In this document: positions 20,861 to 32,853 of the stretch, one piece after another | Position numbering within the stretch: position 1 is the stretch's first letter | How the letters are laid out: every line of letters starts with the position of its first letter | From: Echinometra lucunter | Taxonomy: Eukaryota > Echinodermata > Echinoidea > Camarodonta > Echinometridae | NCBI GenBank assembly: GCA_029962745.1 | Contig: CM057157.1 | Location: forward strand, 30,399,715-30,463,714 | Direction: 5' to 3' | DNA: 64,000 nucleotides | Translations under genes and position numbers: made by a program | The notes under the pieces: generated by a model | Databases searched by the model: none | Seen by the model: only the letters and a program-made list of their open reading frames with translations | What the model was told of the DNA's origin: nothing

Positions 20861-23453
20861 CTGTAAGCCCATATCATTTCTTTTCGTATTTCAAACCTAT
20901 GTGAAAATTGTAAAGCAGCTTTATCTTTGCATCCCGCATTCAGTGTGATTCAATGAAATAAATACGAATTGAGCATTTTTTATAAACACTTTCAGTTGAT
21001 ATACTTGAATTGTGAACCATGCACAAAACAAATGTACATAGAAAACAGATACAGAAAACAACACATATTGAGTAATAAATGCATCTGATCAATGTTAGAA
21101 AACTATGAAACATAATCATAAAACTTATCGGGTCTATAACATAACAAAGCGTGTATCGTACCCCAATTTAACAACATGTTCTATATTATATAGAGTGTTG
21201 CATGATTAATGAGTAGTATATAAGTGTAATCTGTTCTATCTATATTCTACAGCTAGTACAGCGACGATATAGTTATCTTTCAATTATTTGATGCATCTCT
21301 CACTCACTTATAATTTTTAAATCCCATAACTACACAGTATAGTAAATTTTACGTTACCTGGAACGGTGGGTGAATTCCTCTTTGCACACAATATCAATGA
21401 ATTGAAAATAGCATCACCAAACACTATCTCTACCTGTTGTCTACCTTGACGCCATTAGTTATTTCCCTATACCCAAATTCCCCTCTCTCTGTGTAAATCA
21501 ACAATCTACTATGCACAGAAACGAATAGAAAACATAGTACGTCACTAGCTGGCTGAACTTACCCACTATTCAATGCAGCAGCGTTGTCTATCTGTGTGTG
21601 GACGCAGTGAGGCAGAAAAGGACAATGGTATCGAGAGCTCACTGAGATCGAGCTTGCTTGCTTGCTGGTGGTGTTTGTACGTACTCGACGAGGATCTGAA
21701 CAAAAAGTTTGTGACCTTCAGAGTTGAACCTTCACGGAACAATTTTATGGGTTACCAGTTTCGGTTCTGACGAAAAACAATTACTGAAGCTGCCAGGAGG
21801 AGGCGAAGAGGAGAGGAGGGAAGGGGTGACTCCCTGCCGAAATATATATATTTTTCAAGGGGGCGGGGGTGGTGGTTTCATTATTAGCTGCTTTGCAAAG
21901 TTGGTCCGCCCCCCCCCCCCCCTCTCGATCCCCATTCAGAATTAGGTAGTTAACCTCGTGACGTGCAACCGATCACAAGTTTTGAGATAAAAGTTTTGAA
22001 ATAAAGTTTATTGTCTCAACTTAGGTGAATAACCCAATTAAACCAAAAGATGCAAGGGAGGGGAAGGGATGAGGCTCGCTTTCAATTTTTTTTTCTGTCT
22101 TAAAATCATGGAAATTTTCAAATTTCAAAAAAAAATTGACGACCTTGTTATTTTCCTCTTACCATGCCTTCTGGAACAGGGTGGGTCAAACCTACAGTGT
22201 GAACTAATAAAAGTCATTTTTTTTGTTTTCACTTGTTCGGAAAGTTTCAGTAACCTCCCCACCCCATTCAGAATAATAGTTAACAGCCCCCCCCCCCCCC
22301 GCGATCCCGAGCTTCCTTATTCAACCGTCCCCCAATACCGAGCTCCATTATTCAAAATGATGAAGCTATACTAATCCAAAAATTAACATCTGTTTGTGTG
22401 TGGGGGGGGGGGGGGGTTGAGGGGCGGTGTCGTAGTGTCGTAGTGTTGAGGGGAGGTGACGTAGTCGACTGGTTTTGTCTGGAGACACGAAAATAGGGGG
22501 GGGGGGGTCGATCCCCGGTACGGCACTTATATACCTTTGAGCAAAGCATTTTATCCCCTTTACTCTTTTATCGTACATTAAATAAACTATCGTGCTATAG
22601 GCATATTGATACCAACATGTGCATGTGTTTCTTTAAAATGTTGAAGAGAGATATGAAATGTTCTCACGGTGTGAATCGTTTGATATTTCTTCCGGACTCA
22701 AAATATTGCCGGAACAATGTCAAACTATTTTGACAATAGAGTTGATAGTCGAGGAGTGCGGTAATATTAAACTGATAACCAACTGTCAAAAAGAGATAAA
22801 CTTTTACCAGACAATGACCTCCTACCAACCTCGATCTTACAAACATTCTCTTATCTCAAAGTCAACTAAGTTTGAGATGTGTGTGCCTAAAAAATAACGA
22901 CTACTGTAAACTTACAGATCAGGAATCTGCAGTTTCTGGGATGCATTGCTGCAAATCTTTTAGTTCGCTTTCATCTGTGTTCTTTTGTTTTGTTTTATTT
23001 TTAAAACATATGCATCTCCAAAAGAGTCTAGCGCATTTTAAGTTGAGAGCCACTTTATAAAAGAGAAAAAAAACTTGTCAGAAATTTTGGGCTGAAGTGT
23101 CTACTCTCAGCACTTCCCCGGCCTGTGCATGTGGGGGGAAAAAACACAAAAACAAAATCGCTCCGAGGTTCTAGAGGTTTGGGTCCATGATCCCTCAGAC
23201 CTGTAACAAGTGAATATAGTTATCGCATGATCCTGCTTTGTTTACTTCAGACAAAGTTTCTTCACCCTAGTGAAAGTTCCTTCACACTATCAACTTGACC
23301 CTGGTATTAATTAGTCTACAGCCACAGACTCATTCGTGCGCTTCATGGAATAGTGTGTTTATATTTTACCACATTATATTCCATAAGCCAAAGACCATAA
23401 ACTGTCAATGTCTGACAGGGGACCTGCATGATAGCCCGTTCCAGATCTGACTG

Positions 23454-23700
23454 TTTCTTCTTCTTCTTCTTCTTCTTCTTCTTCTTCTTCTTCTTCTTCT
23501 TCTTCTTCTTCTTCTTCTTCTTCGTCTTTCCTTTTCACTTTTTTTCTTCTTTTTCTTTTCTTCCTCCTCCTCTTCTTCTTCTCCTCATCCTCGATCCTTC
23601 TTCTTCTTCTTCTTCTTCTTTTTCTTCTTCTTCCGTCCGTTCTTCTTTCCTTTTCAAATTTCTTCTTCTCCTTCTCCTCCTTCTCCTCCTTCTCGTTCTG
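23454..23700. repeat. (TTC)n microsatellite
   Basis: Pure (TTC)n at 23454-23523, then TTC/CTC-rich sequence to 23700. Glu- or Phe-rich frames are artefacts. Confidence 0.95.
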
Positions 23701-24154
23701 TTTTCCCACTCTCTCTCGACCAGGGTGTAGTAAATGGGTACTGGTTTAATGCTGAGGTAATAATAATTGCAGGGGCCCCGGGAACGCTTTCAGGAAGAGG
23801 GTATACCAATCTGGCTGTACGTAAGTACCATGGGTAACAATTAAAACGCCCCTACAACTCACAAGGGTTTGTGTCTGCAGACTAACTATGATCATGTGAC
23901 AAACTTGTTTGCCATTTGTTTATTCTGTCTATACAGACAGCAGGATGTTTCACTGAAAAAGATTATTTTATTGGCTTTGGACTTTCCTCAATTTGTTTAT
24001 TTATCACCAAAATAACAGGCTTTTAAACAATAAAAGGGAAGTATTTCTTTTATATACAATGTTGGTAGCTAACAGTCGAAACTAGAGCGACCATCAGAAT
24101 CGGGCCTAAAGATTACCCCACTTTTGTTGCTGTTGGATATTGTAGAGACAGAAC

Positions 24155-24485
24155 CCCGGGGGATATGTCTCATTGATGAGGCCTGTACATCATCCGCGTA
24201 AATCACTTTCTGAAAAACACCCTAAACGGGGATTAAAGTAGGACCGAAATAATGCATTACATCTCTGATTTTTATACCCTTAGCGGGGATTTTATGCAAG
24301 GATTGCATCATTATTTTCCCGGATTTTCATGATTTTGATACCTTTTTTCTCTGATTTTACCTGTTTTTGATAACCTTAAGTGGATCCCCGGGTTCCCCGC
24401 TCGGTGCTGAAAAACGATCCCTTTTCTACGTTTTTGTTTACGCGGATGATGTACAGGCTTCAATGCATGAGACATATCCCCCGGG
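24155..24485. mobile_element. 331-bp MITE with perfect 19-bp TIRs and 8-bp target duplication
   Basis: Left end CCCGGGGGATATGTCTCAT is the exact inverse of the right end. The inversion continues imperfectly (GGCCTGTACATCATCCGCG / CGCGGATGATGTACAGGC). Flanking direct repeats GACAGAAC lie at 24147-24154 and 24486-24493. No open reading frame. An 8-bp duplication fits hAT-like elements, but the terminal CCCGGG is not the usual hAT end, so the superfamily is left open. Confidence 0.85.
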
Positions 24486-24805
24486 GACAGAACACAACCG
24501 TTAATTTTGGGGGTAGAAAGCCTGTTCCCCCTCATCATAAGGGCTTTATGGGTTTTGAAAATATTATTTCTACAATGTGTACATCTACAAACATGTGACA
24601 AGGCCTCTATCCAACCTCCCTATCTGGTTGTATCTCCGTTTGTCTCCTTTCCATCCGAATCTCCCCATCTAGCATTCTCTCCCCCTCCCCCCTCCCTTTC
24701 TCTCCCTTCCTCAACCCCTTTCTCTTTCTTTTTATTTCTCCCTCCCTGAATCTCATCTGTCCTATTCTCCTCCCCCTTCTGGAGACGGTCTTGCCATCTG
24801 GCACC

Positions 24806-24842
<37 letters not shown>

Positions 24843-26638
24843 CCTCTCTTTCTCCCTCTGTCGATGAATACTTACCTCTATCTGTCTTTATGAATTTTGA
24901 TTAGAACTCTCCCACTCTTATATCATCCTTCACCATGTTCACCGTTTATTTTTTTCTCGCTTCCATTTTCATCTTCTCAGAGGAGTATATCCAGCTCAGG
25001 GATGAACAATTCTCACCCCTGCCATTTCCTTTTTGGTCTTTTTTTTTTTTTTTTAACATATAATTTCATATCAAAACGTGCCTAAGACTGTAGACACATG
25101 GCTGCCATACCGTATAACAAAACTTTCTGAGATGACCCCCCCCCCCCCCCCACCCTCCTGCCCCACTCACCCTAAGCATCGATATAGGTAGTTTGGATAT
25201 GATTTCGCCCCTTTCTTATCAACTTAAGAAACCTTACTCATTCTTTCATTACAGAATGAAACCATAAACACTATTTTGATGAATTGGGAAAAAGATTATC
25301 TATTTTTGAGATAAAATAAACTGCAAAGTATACATTCGGTAATATAACAGGAATCAGCTCGACAATGCATATAACGAGCAACATAATAATTGTAACAATC
25401 GTAATTGCGATATAACACTTTTGGCTCGTAACATACTCGATGGTTTAGAGTAGGTGCCTGATTAAGTACATCGTTGTGAAGTACATTTAGAGAAGTCCAG
25501 GTCAAAATCCCCTAAGCTGTACGAAATTCATCACTGAATTAAAAAAAATTGTCTTGCATATGAAATGAAATTCACGTTGGGTCTCGTTAAACTTAGCCAC
25601 GTTCGTATTGCTAATTATTACAATTGTTTGTTTTGAAATATTGGCTATAGCTATTTTTAATAACACATTGCTAATCAAATGTACACTGTGACAGACATTA
25701 TACACTGATACACGGAGAGTAGTGCGCTTATAAATGTGTATCGGAGGAATTACTCTAACCAGCTAACTAATTAAAGCTTTAAAACATTGCTTAATTCTTT
25801 AAATGCATTCCTCGTTTTAAGTACTTCATCTTATTCATGAAATGAAAATAAACTGCATTTGAAATGGAATGTAAAAGCAAAGTTATTTGAAAAAAAAATG
25901 AAAACAAAATCTATATATTTGTTTCAGATCGAATGGAATATACTTAAAACACGAGTAAACGATAAATATATGGCTTTCGTTACTCAGCCTCGTAAAACAT
26001 AAATATTATTCTAATAAACCAATTAAAATGGATAGAAAGCTCAAGCAATCCAACTAAGATGAAGTAAGATGAAATATTGAGTCCTATGAATTCTTTTTAA
26101 ACATCATAAAGCCTATAGATACTATCATCGACCAAATATGAACAAAATCATTCCATTTCATAGCAACTGGAGTTAAAGGGTAAATTCTAACCCTGCACAC
26201 ACACAATGAACAAATGTCACTCTTATATAAAACATGTATATCTTTTTCTTAAAAATATAGAGTAAATGATCAAGTCACATATATAATATATAATCTATAA
26301 ATATAATAATTCATCAGCATAATCTTCCAAGATAATAATTATGAAAACTACACCTCATCATGAATCTGCCTTCATTGTGAGTTTCATTATAGGTAATATT
26401 TCCAAAGTTACGCTGTATTTGTTTTTAATGAATTTAATCCAGACTAATTACTGGCAGATTAAATGCGTAGATCGAAGATGAGGGTATATACTGTTGTGTA
26501 TGCTATTCATCCGTGTACAGTGATGTGGTTTGCCGACAAGACAACTGCGGTTGAATTAAGAGCATTTTCTGGGATCTTTTGCTTGCATAAACATGATAAC
26601 TGGTATTCTGAAATGAACATTGTTACTGGAAAAAATCA

Positions 26639-27277
26639 CTGACGGTTATATGAGCTGATTATATGCTTAAGGAAGAATGAAAACCCCGCGGGAACTATCC
26701 ATTTCAATGAAAAGAAAGGATAGAGAGAACCAATTTTTTTAAAAAGTTCCATCAAAATCGGTTACGAAATGAAAAAGTTATGAAAGTTTGAAAAGTCTCA
26801 GTTTACTTTTTATGGCGATCCTCCTTGTCTGTTGCTTCAAAATCATGAAAAAAATAATGGCAGGGTTAGAACGACAACTCTATATGTTTTGCAAACAAAA
26901 TTTTATATTTTCTCCATTATCTCTGAAGATGCTGCTTGTCTCTTTGTGAACTCAACATAATGTTGTATCAAACACATTTCCCATGATATATCTTGAGCTA
27001 AGAAGGAGACAAGCTACAGCTTGAGGGATAATGAGGAAAATGTGAAATTTTGTTGTACAAAACATATGGAGAGTTGTCCTTCTAAACCTGCCATTTTGAA
27101 GCAACATTGCCAATTTCAGGATTGCCATATAGGAAGTAAATTGAGACTTCAACTTTCATAACTTTCTCATTTCGAAACCAATTCGGATGGAACTTTTAAA
27201 AAAAAATTTCTCCTCTCTATCCTGTCTTTTCATTAAAATTGATTTTCCCCAGGGTTTCATTCTCCTCTAACCGTCAT
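26639..27277. repeat. Imperfect foldback of about 640 bp
   Basis: Outer parts are mirrored: GAAGAATGAAAACCC / GGGTTTCATTCTCC, GGATAGAGAGAA / CTCTCTATCC, CGAAATGAAAAAGTTATGAA / TTCATAACTTTCTCATTTCG and GCTTCAAAATCATG / CATTTTGAAGC. It looks like an old palindromic DNA element. No coding potential. Confidence 0.6.
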
Positions 27278-27696
27278 GATAATCACAGAAAACATAGAGG
27301 TCATCATGGTCATAAAACAGGTTCGTTTCACCGTCAGAGGGCAATGTGTATTTTACTACATGAGATCTAATCAATTATATCAAACTGTACGTTTAATCCG
27401 GTCCTTTTGTATCCGCTTCTTCTACTGTTCACACTGTAACAACACAAAACACACTCACACACCCACAAAGACACAACATAAGCAGACTGGGAATGGGAAT
27501 TCTTTCCATAAGCAGAATTAAATTTTGAAAATGAAATTATGTCTTTAAATGACAAAGATGTGTAGAGACAGACTTGCAAATAAATTCGCCTCCACCGTAG
27601 TAAATATTTTCATCCCAAAATAATAAAGTGTAAGAAAATATTTCTTGTACGTTGACCTGGAAGAAATTCACTATTTTTCTCAAGGGTAAAAGTTTG

Positions 27697-28370
27697 TTAT
27701 TCGTTGACATCTGGACAAAAATCAGCTCGTAGGCCCTTTTGTGAAGCACAATTTCTCTTTCTGTCGTAGTTCTTATGAGCGTTGTTATAGGAAGGTTCGT
27801 TTTCGGAGAAACAGTCTGCTAAGGCCTTGTCACATTCGCATACCTTTTGGGCACACTGGTCAGAACTCGGCTCTAAAATTGAAAAAAATGGAAAATAAGT
27901 AAAAGAAATTAGGTTTTTTTAGATTCCTCTCATTAATCTTCTTTTACATTGTAAACAAATTTTGTACTTGATGAAACAACTCAATCTAGAAAAAACACTA
28001 CACAATCACAAAATTCATATAGTCATAGTTGCGTTGTGTGTATATATGATCAGTAGATCCTCTAATTAAAATTTTGAAGCATGACTAATCTGTAAACAAT
28101 CTTTATCCAATAGGGAGGCAAAAAGGATAGTTATCAAACATGTAAGCATTATTCCACTGTGACCCCTTTGGCTCTCTGACATGTTTCTTTATAGCAACAG
28201 AAGTTAAGTGAAAGAAACACGATAAAGCTATTGGTAAATGATTATGAAACAGAACGACGTATTTGACATGTAGGTTTAAACACATAAAGAGTTTTTGTAT
28301 GGTTCTATTGATGATAATAATTATATGCAAGCTTTTCAAAATGATACGGCGACGAAGGTGATTTCATGTA

Positions 28371-28420
<50 letters not shown>

Positions 28421-28620
28421 GGTGGTGGTGGTGGTCATGATGGTGGTGGTGGTCATGATGGTGGTGGTGGTCATGATGGTGGTGGTGGTCATGATGTGAC
28501 AGTGTTGATGATGGTAGTGGTGGTGGTAGTGTGGAGATGGTGGTGTTGGTAGTGGTGGTGGTGGTGGTGATGATGATGATGATGATGATGATGATAATGA
28601 TGATGATGATGATGATGATA

Positions 28621-28661
<41 letters not shown>

Positions 28662-31447
28662 AAAGATGATGATGGTGGTGGTGGTAGTGGTGGTGGTGAC
28701 GATGATGTGACAGTGTTGATGATGATGGTAGCGGTGGTGGTGGTGTGGAGGTGGTGGCGTCGGTAGTGGTAGTGATAGTGGTAGTGGTGATGATCATGAT
28801 GATGATGACTATGATGATGATGATGATGATGATGAATGATGTTGATGATGGTAGTGGTGGTAGTATTGGTGCTGGTGTGGTTGCGTTGGTGGCAGAGGAA
28901 GTAACAAGGAAAGGAAAGAAGAGGAAAGTAACAATGAAAGGAAGAGAGTATAATCAAGCTGAGACAGGAATACAAAACTTACTACATTCAACGCTGTGTT
29001 TTCCACCGATGTTTTTCTTGGTGTATTTATAGACCATTCCTACGCCAGCATCTCCACTGTTACATATTCTATCTGCGGCCAATTTATCGTAGCACTCATC
29101 GTGGGCCTGGCAACAACTTTAAAAGAAAACAAAAATGACAAGAGCATGGATAATATCGTGATTGCAACAATATGCTTTCTGGAAAACGAATTGATAATAA
29201 TATGGATTAAAGTACAATATTGGGAAGTTGTCTAGTAGGAAGCCTATTAACAATAAGCGATGGGAGACATTTCCATGGGATATAGCAATAATAGTTACAT
29301 ATGATGTCATACGAACAGAAATCTATTCATGGTATCTCAAGTAGCTCAAATAATCTTAAATATTTCTCACAGTCATTCACTCTATATTTCTTAGACGCGA
29401 ATCGGGGACAAATCCACACTCGATTACAGACCTTAATTCAAAGATTAAGAAATCAACCATATTGATTCTTAACCTAAATTTTGATTTGTCAATAATGGCA
29501 ATCTTTTAAATTGATTTCTAATCTAGGAAATTTAAAGTGCCAAAACTTTCATATTTCGTGCTAAGTTTTGACATTAAGCCTGAGAGGATGCAAGTCAGTA
29601 TTAGTACTGACAGTACATTTTTTGAGAACTGATTACGTCATAGCAATTTCACCACTGGATTTTACGTATCATGATATAAAAATTCTACCGTAGGGTAAGG
29701 ACATACGTAATTCACAGTATATAAAACAATAATCATGTTAATTAATATCTTGCAAGCACTCTACGAGCAATCTATGGTGCAAATTAGTAAACTTGTTTTG
29801 CAACGTATATGAAAGTCAAGAAATTTGTACAAAATTTATCGTTACTGTTTCTAAACAGGTGGTAAAGGAAAGTTGGCAGGGTCTTTCGTTTTTTCAACTG
29901 ATGGTTTTCATTTAAAATAGTGAAGTCACTTTGCTCAATAACTCTCTCTGAAGGCAAGCAGACATAGCTATCCGCTATGTTACATTGCGGCCCTGGTATC
30001 TGATTTTCTTCATTGTGCAATCAATGTCTTAGTTAAAATCCCATACGACTTCTTTACCTGCTCGAAAACTTCTATCAGATCAACACTTATGGTCATGAAA
30101 ATGTATATTAAGAAAGATGCTACAAAAACCAATATATCAAATCAAATCAAATCATATTAAGCATTTATTTAGTAGTCAGTCTTATAGAGATCAGCCATGT
30201 CCATCGAATCCATATAGAGATCGAATCCGGTCATGATTCAATAAATTAATCAAATCAAATCAAATTATATCAAACCTTTATTTACCAATCAATCGTATCA
30301 AGGGGTCGGCCTGATTGAATCTGGTCATGATTCAATCAAATCAAATCAAATCAAATCAAACCAAATCAAATCAAACCAAATCAAATCAAACCAAACCAAA
30401 TCAAACCAAATCAAATCAAATCAAACCTTTACTTACCAATCAATCTTATCCAGAGGTCGGCCTTGTCCACCGAATCCGCAGTAGCATCCATAGAGATTGA
30501 ATCTGGTCATGACATCAAATATGTTGTTTGTACTCTTATCCTCCCAGTTAATCATGGAACCCATGCTGATTACGTCACATGATACTGTGGTAGAAACACG
30601 AAACGAGGATATTAAAAATATGTATATATTTTTTTTGTTCAAACGGTTGATAATGTTTTGCTGTATTAGAACTTTCATTAATCTCCTTCTCCTCCTCCTC
30701 CTTCTATTTCTTTCCTGTTCTCCTTCTCCTTCTCCTTCTCCTCCTCCTCCTTCTCCACCTCCTTCTCCTCCCTCCTCCTTCTTCTTCTTATTTTTCTCTT
30801 CTTCTTCTTCTTCTTCTTATTCTTGTATTTCCCATGTTTCGTATATAGTAATTAACTTTATATACCACTTTATCACTGTTTATAAGGTAATTGCCCCTTT
30901 CCTGTTATTACAAAAGTACGTAATGATAAATCGTTATTATCTCTGGCACCTGGGGCTACATTTTAGAATTAAGATATTAAAAAAAAAAAAAAAAAAACTT
31001 CTTCGAGGGAAGAAAAAAGACAGTGCATAGGGAAGGGGAGAACAAACTGATTGGGGGGGGGGGGGGGAGTGTATGGCAAGCCAAACAGAATTCTCAATCA
31101 TTAGAAATCGCATCAGCTAAAGACGAAACTATGCAGATGCTTGAAGATTAACATTAGTGTTGCTTACAAACAAACTTTATTGCGAAGCTTTATTTTTTGC
31201 CACAATTCAATTTACATCATGGGAAATGCAGTCACACTTTGTTAAAACGTCAGGAATTTTGGCAGCCCATTTCGCACTTCATATTCCAGTCGTACGTAAA
31301 GACATGTGTAACTTTACGTACAGCTTTATATGAACCCCCCCCCCCCCGAATCAGAATGATGAAATTTACCATTATTTTAATGTTCTTACCGAGTGAAAGT
31401 AAGGCCAAGAGGAAGGCAAGGCCGAAAAGACCACCAACCCGATCCAT
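27697..31447 (-). CDS. Gene B: secreted phospholipase A2, catalytic residues intact
   Basis: Minus strand, four coding exons: 31447-31390, 30584-30437, 29116-28983, 27872-27697; 171 residues; phases 1, 2, 1; all introns GT-AG. sPLA2 enzymes hydrolyse the sn-2 ester of phospholipids outside the cell or in granules, using calcium. Residues 1-22 are a signal peptide. The calcium loop Y-G-C-Y-C-G-F-G-G-Q-G lies at 51-61. The catalytic motif C-C-Q-A-H-D-E-C-Y lies at 70-78 (His74, Asp75, Tyr78), and Asp128 is in C-E-C-D. Fourteen mature cysteines fit the six conserved disulfides plus an extra pair, Cys69 next to the active-site CC and a Cys in A-D-F-C near the C-terminus. The group IB-specific Cys11/Cys77 pair is absent. 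The start was chosen as the only Met that opens a signal peptide; a TGACAG acceptor 21 nt upstream hints at a non-coding exon. Introns carry microsatellites, and intron 2 has decayed copies of exon 2. Confidence 0.92.
28372..28850. repeat. (GAT)n / (GGT)n microsatellite in intron 3 of gene B
   Basis: GAT, GGT and GTG trinucleotides over nearly 480 bp, with four tandem copies of GGTGGTGGTGGTCATGAT at about 28420-28495 and a repeated segment with GTGACAGTGTTGATGATGGTAG (from about 28495 and 28708). It ends about 130 bp inside the donor of exon 3. Confidence 0.95.
30155..30430 (-). pseudogene. Two decayed partial copies of sPLA2 exon 2 in an (ATCAA)n satellite
   Basis: Intron 2 of gene B holds two segments aligning to the downstream half and donor of the functional exon 2. 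Copy 1 (about 30155-30235) keeps CAGTCTTATAGAGATCAGCC, TGTCCATCGAATCC and GAATCCGGTCATGA. Copy 2 (about 30272-30335) keeps CCTTTATTTACCAATCAATC, the donor side, and GAATCTGGTCATGA but lacks the calcium-loop centre. Each is followed by (ATCAA)n/(ACCAA)n repeats and the last repeat runs into the real exon's donor. The copies are frameshifted and cannot be spliced as sPLA2 exons. Confidence 0.7.
30680..30835. repeat. (CTC/TTC)n tract upstream of gene B exon 2
   Basis: Pyrimidine-rich on the plus strand, in intron 1 of gene B. Confidence 0.9.
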
Positions 31448-31733
31448 CTTCTTGTATCTTCAAGATAGCTGTCATCATACAAAAAATATTGACGTTATTG
31501 GTTTTATACCGACTTGAAGTCCAACTTAACCTGTATTTGGTACCGACACTAATTGTAAAGAACAAGAGCCAAACATTTTTAGAAGATAAAAATACACAAA
31601 AGAAGGTGAAGGCGACCTTGAAAAAGATTTTTTTCTTCTTTTTCGATAAACAAGACAAATAAGAAGAAAAATGAACTAAATTGTTAGCTGGTTTCTAGGA
31701 GTTTGCTTGATTCCTGCACGCGGAATCAACTTC

Positions 31734-31735
<2 letters not shown>

Positions 31736-31765
<30 letters not shown>

Positions 31766-31975
31766 CTTCTTCTTCTTCTTCTTCTTCTTTTTCTCCTCCT
31801 TCTCCTCCTCCTTCTTCTTTCTCTTTTTCTTCTTCTCTCAACCTCCTTCTTTTTATCTTCCCTCTCCTTCTTCTTATCTTTCTAATTCTACTTCTTATTC
31901 TTTTCCTTCTTCTTTTTTCTTATTCTTCTCCTTTTTTCTTCTTTTTTCTTCTTCTTCTTCTTCTCCTCCTCCTTC
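31736..31975. repeat. (TTC)n microsatellite
   Basis: Pure (CTT)n at 31736-31788, then pyrimidine-rich degenerate sequence. Confidence 0.95.
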
Positions 31976-32554
31976 TATTTTTTAAAATTTTCTTCATCTT
32001 GCAATTCAAAATTCATTTGCATTCAAAATGCTTTGCTTGTTGTACATTACATTGTAAAGCATTTTAAAGGAAACTATTAGTCAATCGATACTGAAATGTA
32101 TTTCGGTATGTTTACTTATATAGGGTGGAAAATAAACTCAGAACTGAACAAAGAGAAACAGGTTTTACATTCTCGCGCTATCAATGATACGTTTGACGTC
32201 ATGTTATGAATATAAATATATAGACATATATATACACTATATAGCTCCGTTTAATGTGCTTATGCGATTATAGTTGTTAAAACTTTTGTCATAATTATAC
32301 AGATCAGCTTGTGTTACGACAATTTGCTTTGAAGAAGCTACAGTGTCTTGAAATCATGGATTACAGTGCACATGACTATACTGAATATAAATGCAATTAA
32401 GCATACCAATACCTTGTCACTATAATCTTAAAAGTATGTGGAAAGATAAGGATAAATAAAGAACACACCGAAATCAACTCTTCAAAAACTTCCAAAATAA
32501 TGATTATAAGATATCAACAAATGTGTGTTATTCAGCCTGTAAGTAGTTTGTTTT

Positions 32555-32853
32555 ACTCTCTTTAAAAAGGAGTGAACGTGTTCATTCTATCATAGGTGAA
32601 TTTCAGAAGAGAGCGAATTTAGAGTGAATTAAGAGTGAATTAATAGTAAAGATTTTGATATTCACTCTTTATTCATTCTTATAGGGGTGACCTCAGTGAT
32701 CACTGAAAATTTTTGAGTGATCACTGAGGTCACCCCTTAAAGAGTGAATATTAGAATTTTTACTCTTAAATCACTCTTAATTCACCCTAAGTTTACTCTC
32801 TTCTGAAATTCACCCCTAACAGAGTAAACGCATTCACTCTTTTTTAAAGAGCG
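32555..32853. mobile_element. 300-bp near-perfect hairpin MITE
   Basis: Outer arms ACTCTCTTTAAAAAGGAGTG / CACTCTTTTTTAAAGAGCGT, middle arms GGTGAATTTCAGAAGAGAG / CTCTTCTGAAATTCACCCC and AGAGTGAATTAAGAGTGA / TCACTCTTAATTCACCCT. The centre is GGGGTGACCTCAGTGATCAC / GTGATCACTGAGGTCACCCC around a short loop. Nearly the whole element folds on itself. No open reading frame. Confidence 0.75.

Larger units (their letters stand above)
16970..27690. other. Intergenic region between genes C and B
   Basis: About 10.7 kb with no recognised coding exon. It contains a DR1 motif (17467-17479), (TTTA)n at about 18010-18075, an inverted-repeat pair (18775-19028 / 20596-20860), a 331-bp MITE (24155-24485), an imperfect foldback (26639-27277), C- and G-runs at 21911-21923, 22288-22301, 22400-22416 and 25135-25151, and TTC/CT microsatellites. 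Non-coding first exons of gene C and the 3' UTR of gene B must lie here but cannot be placed. Confidence 0.6.

Noticed and set aside
28364..28975. 203-residue His/Thr/Ser-rich frame
   Set aside because: Trinucleotide repeat in intron 3 of gene B; codon content is just the repeat unit.
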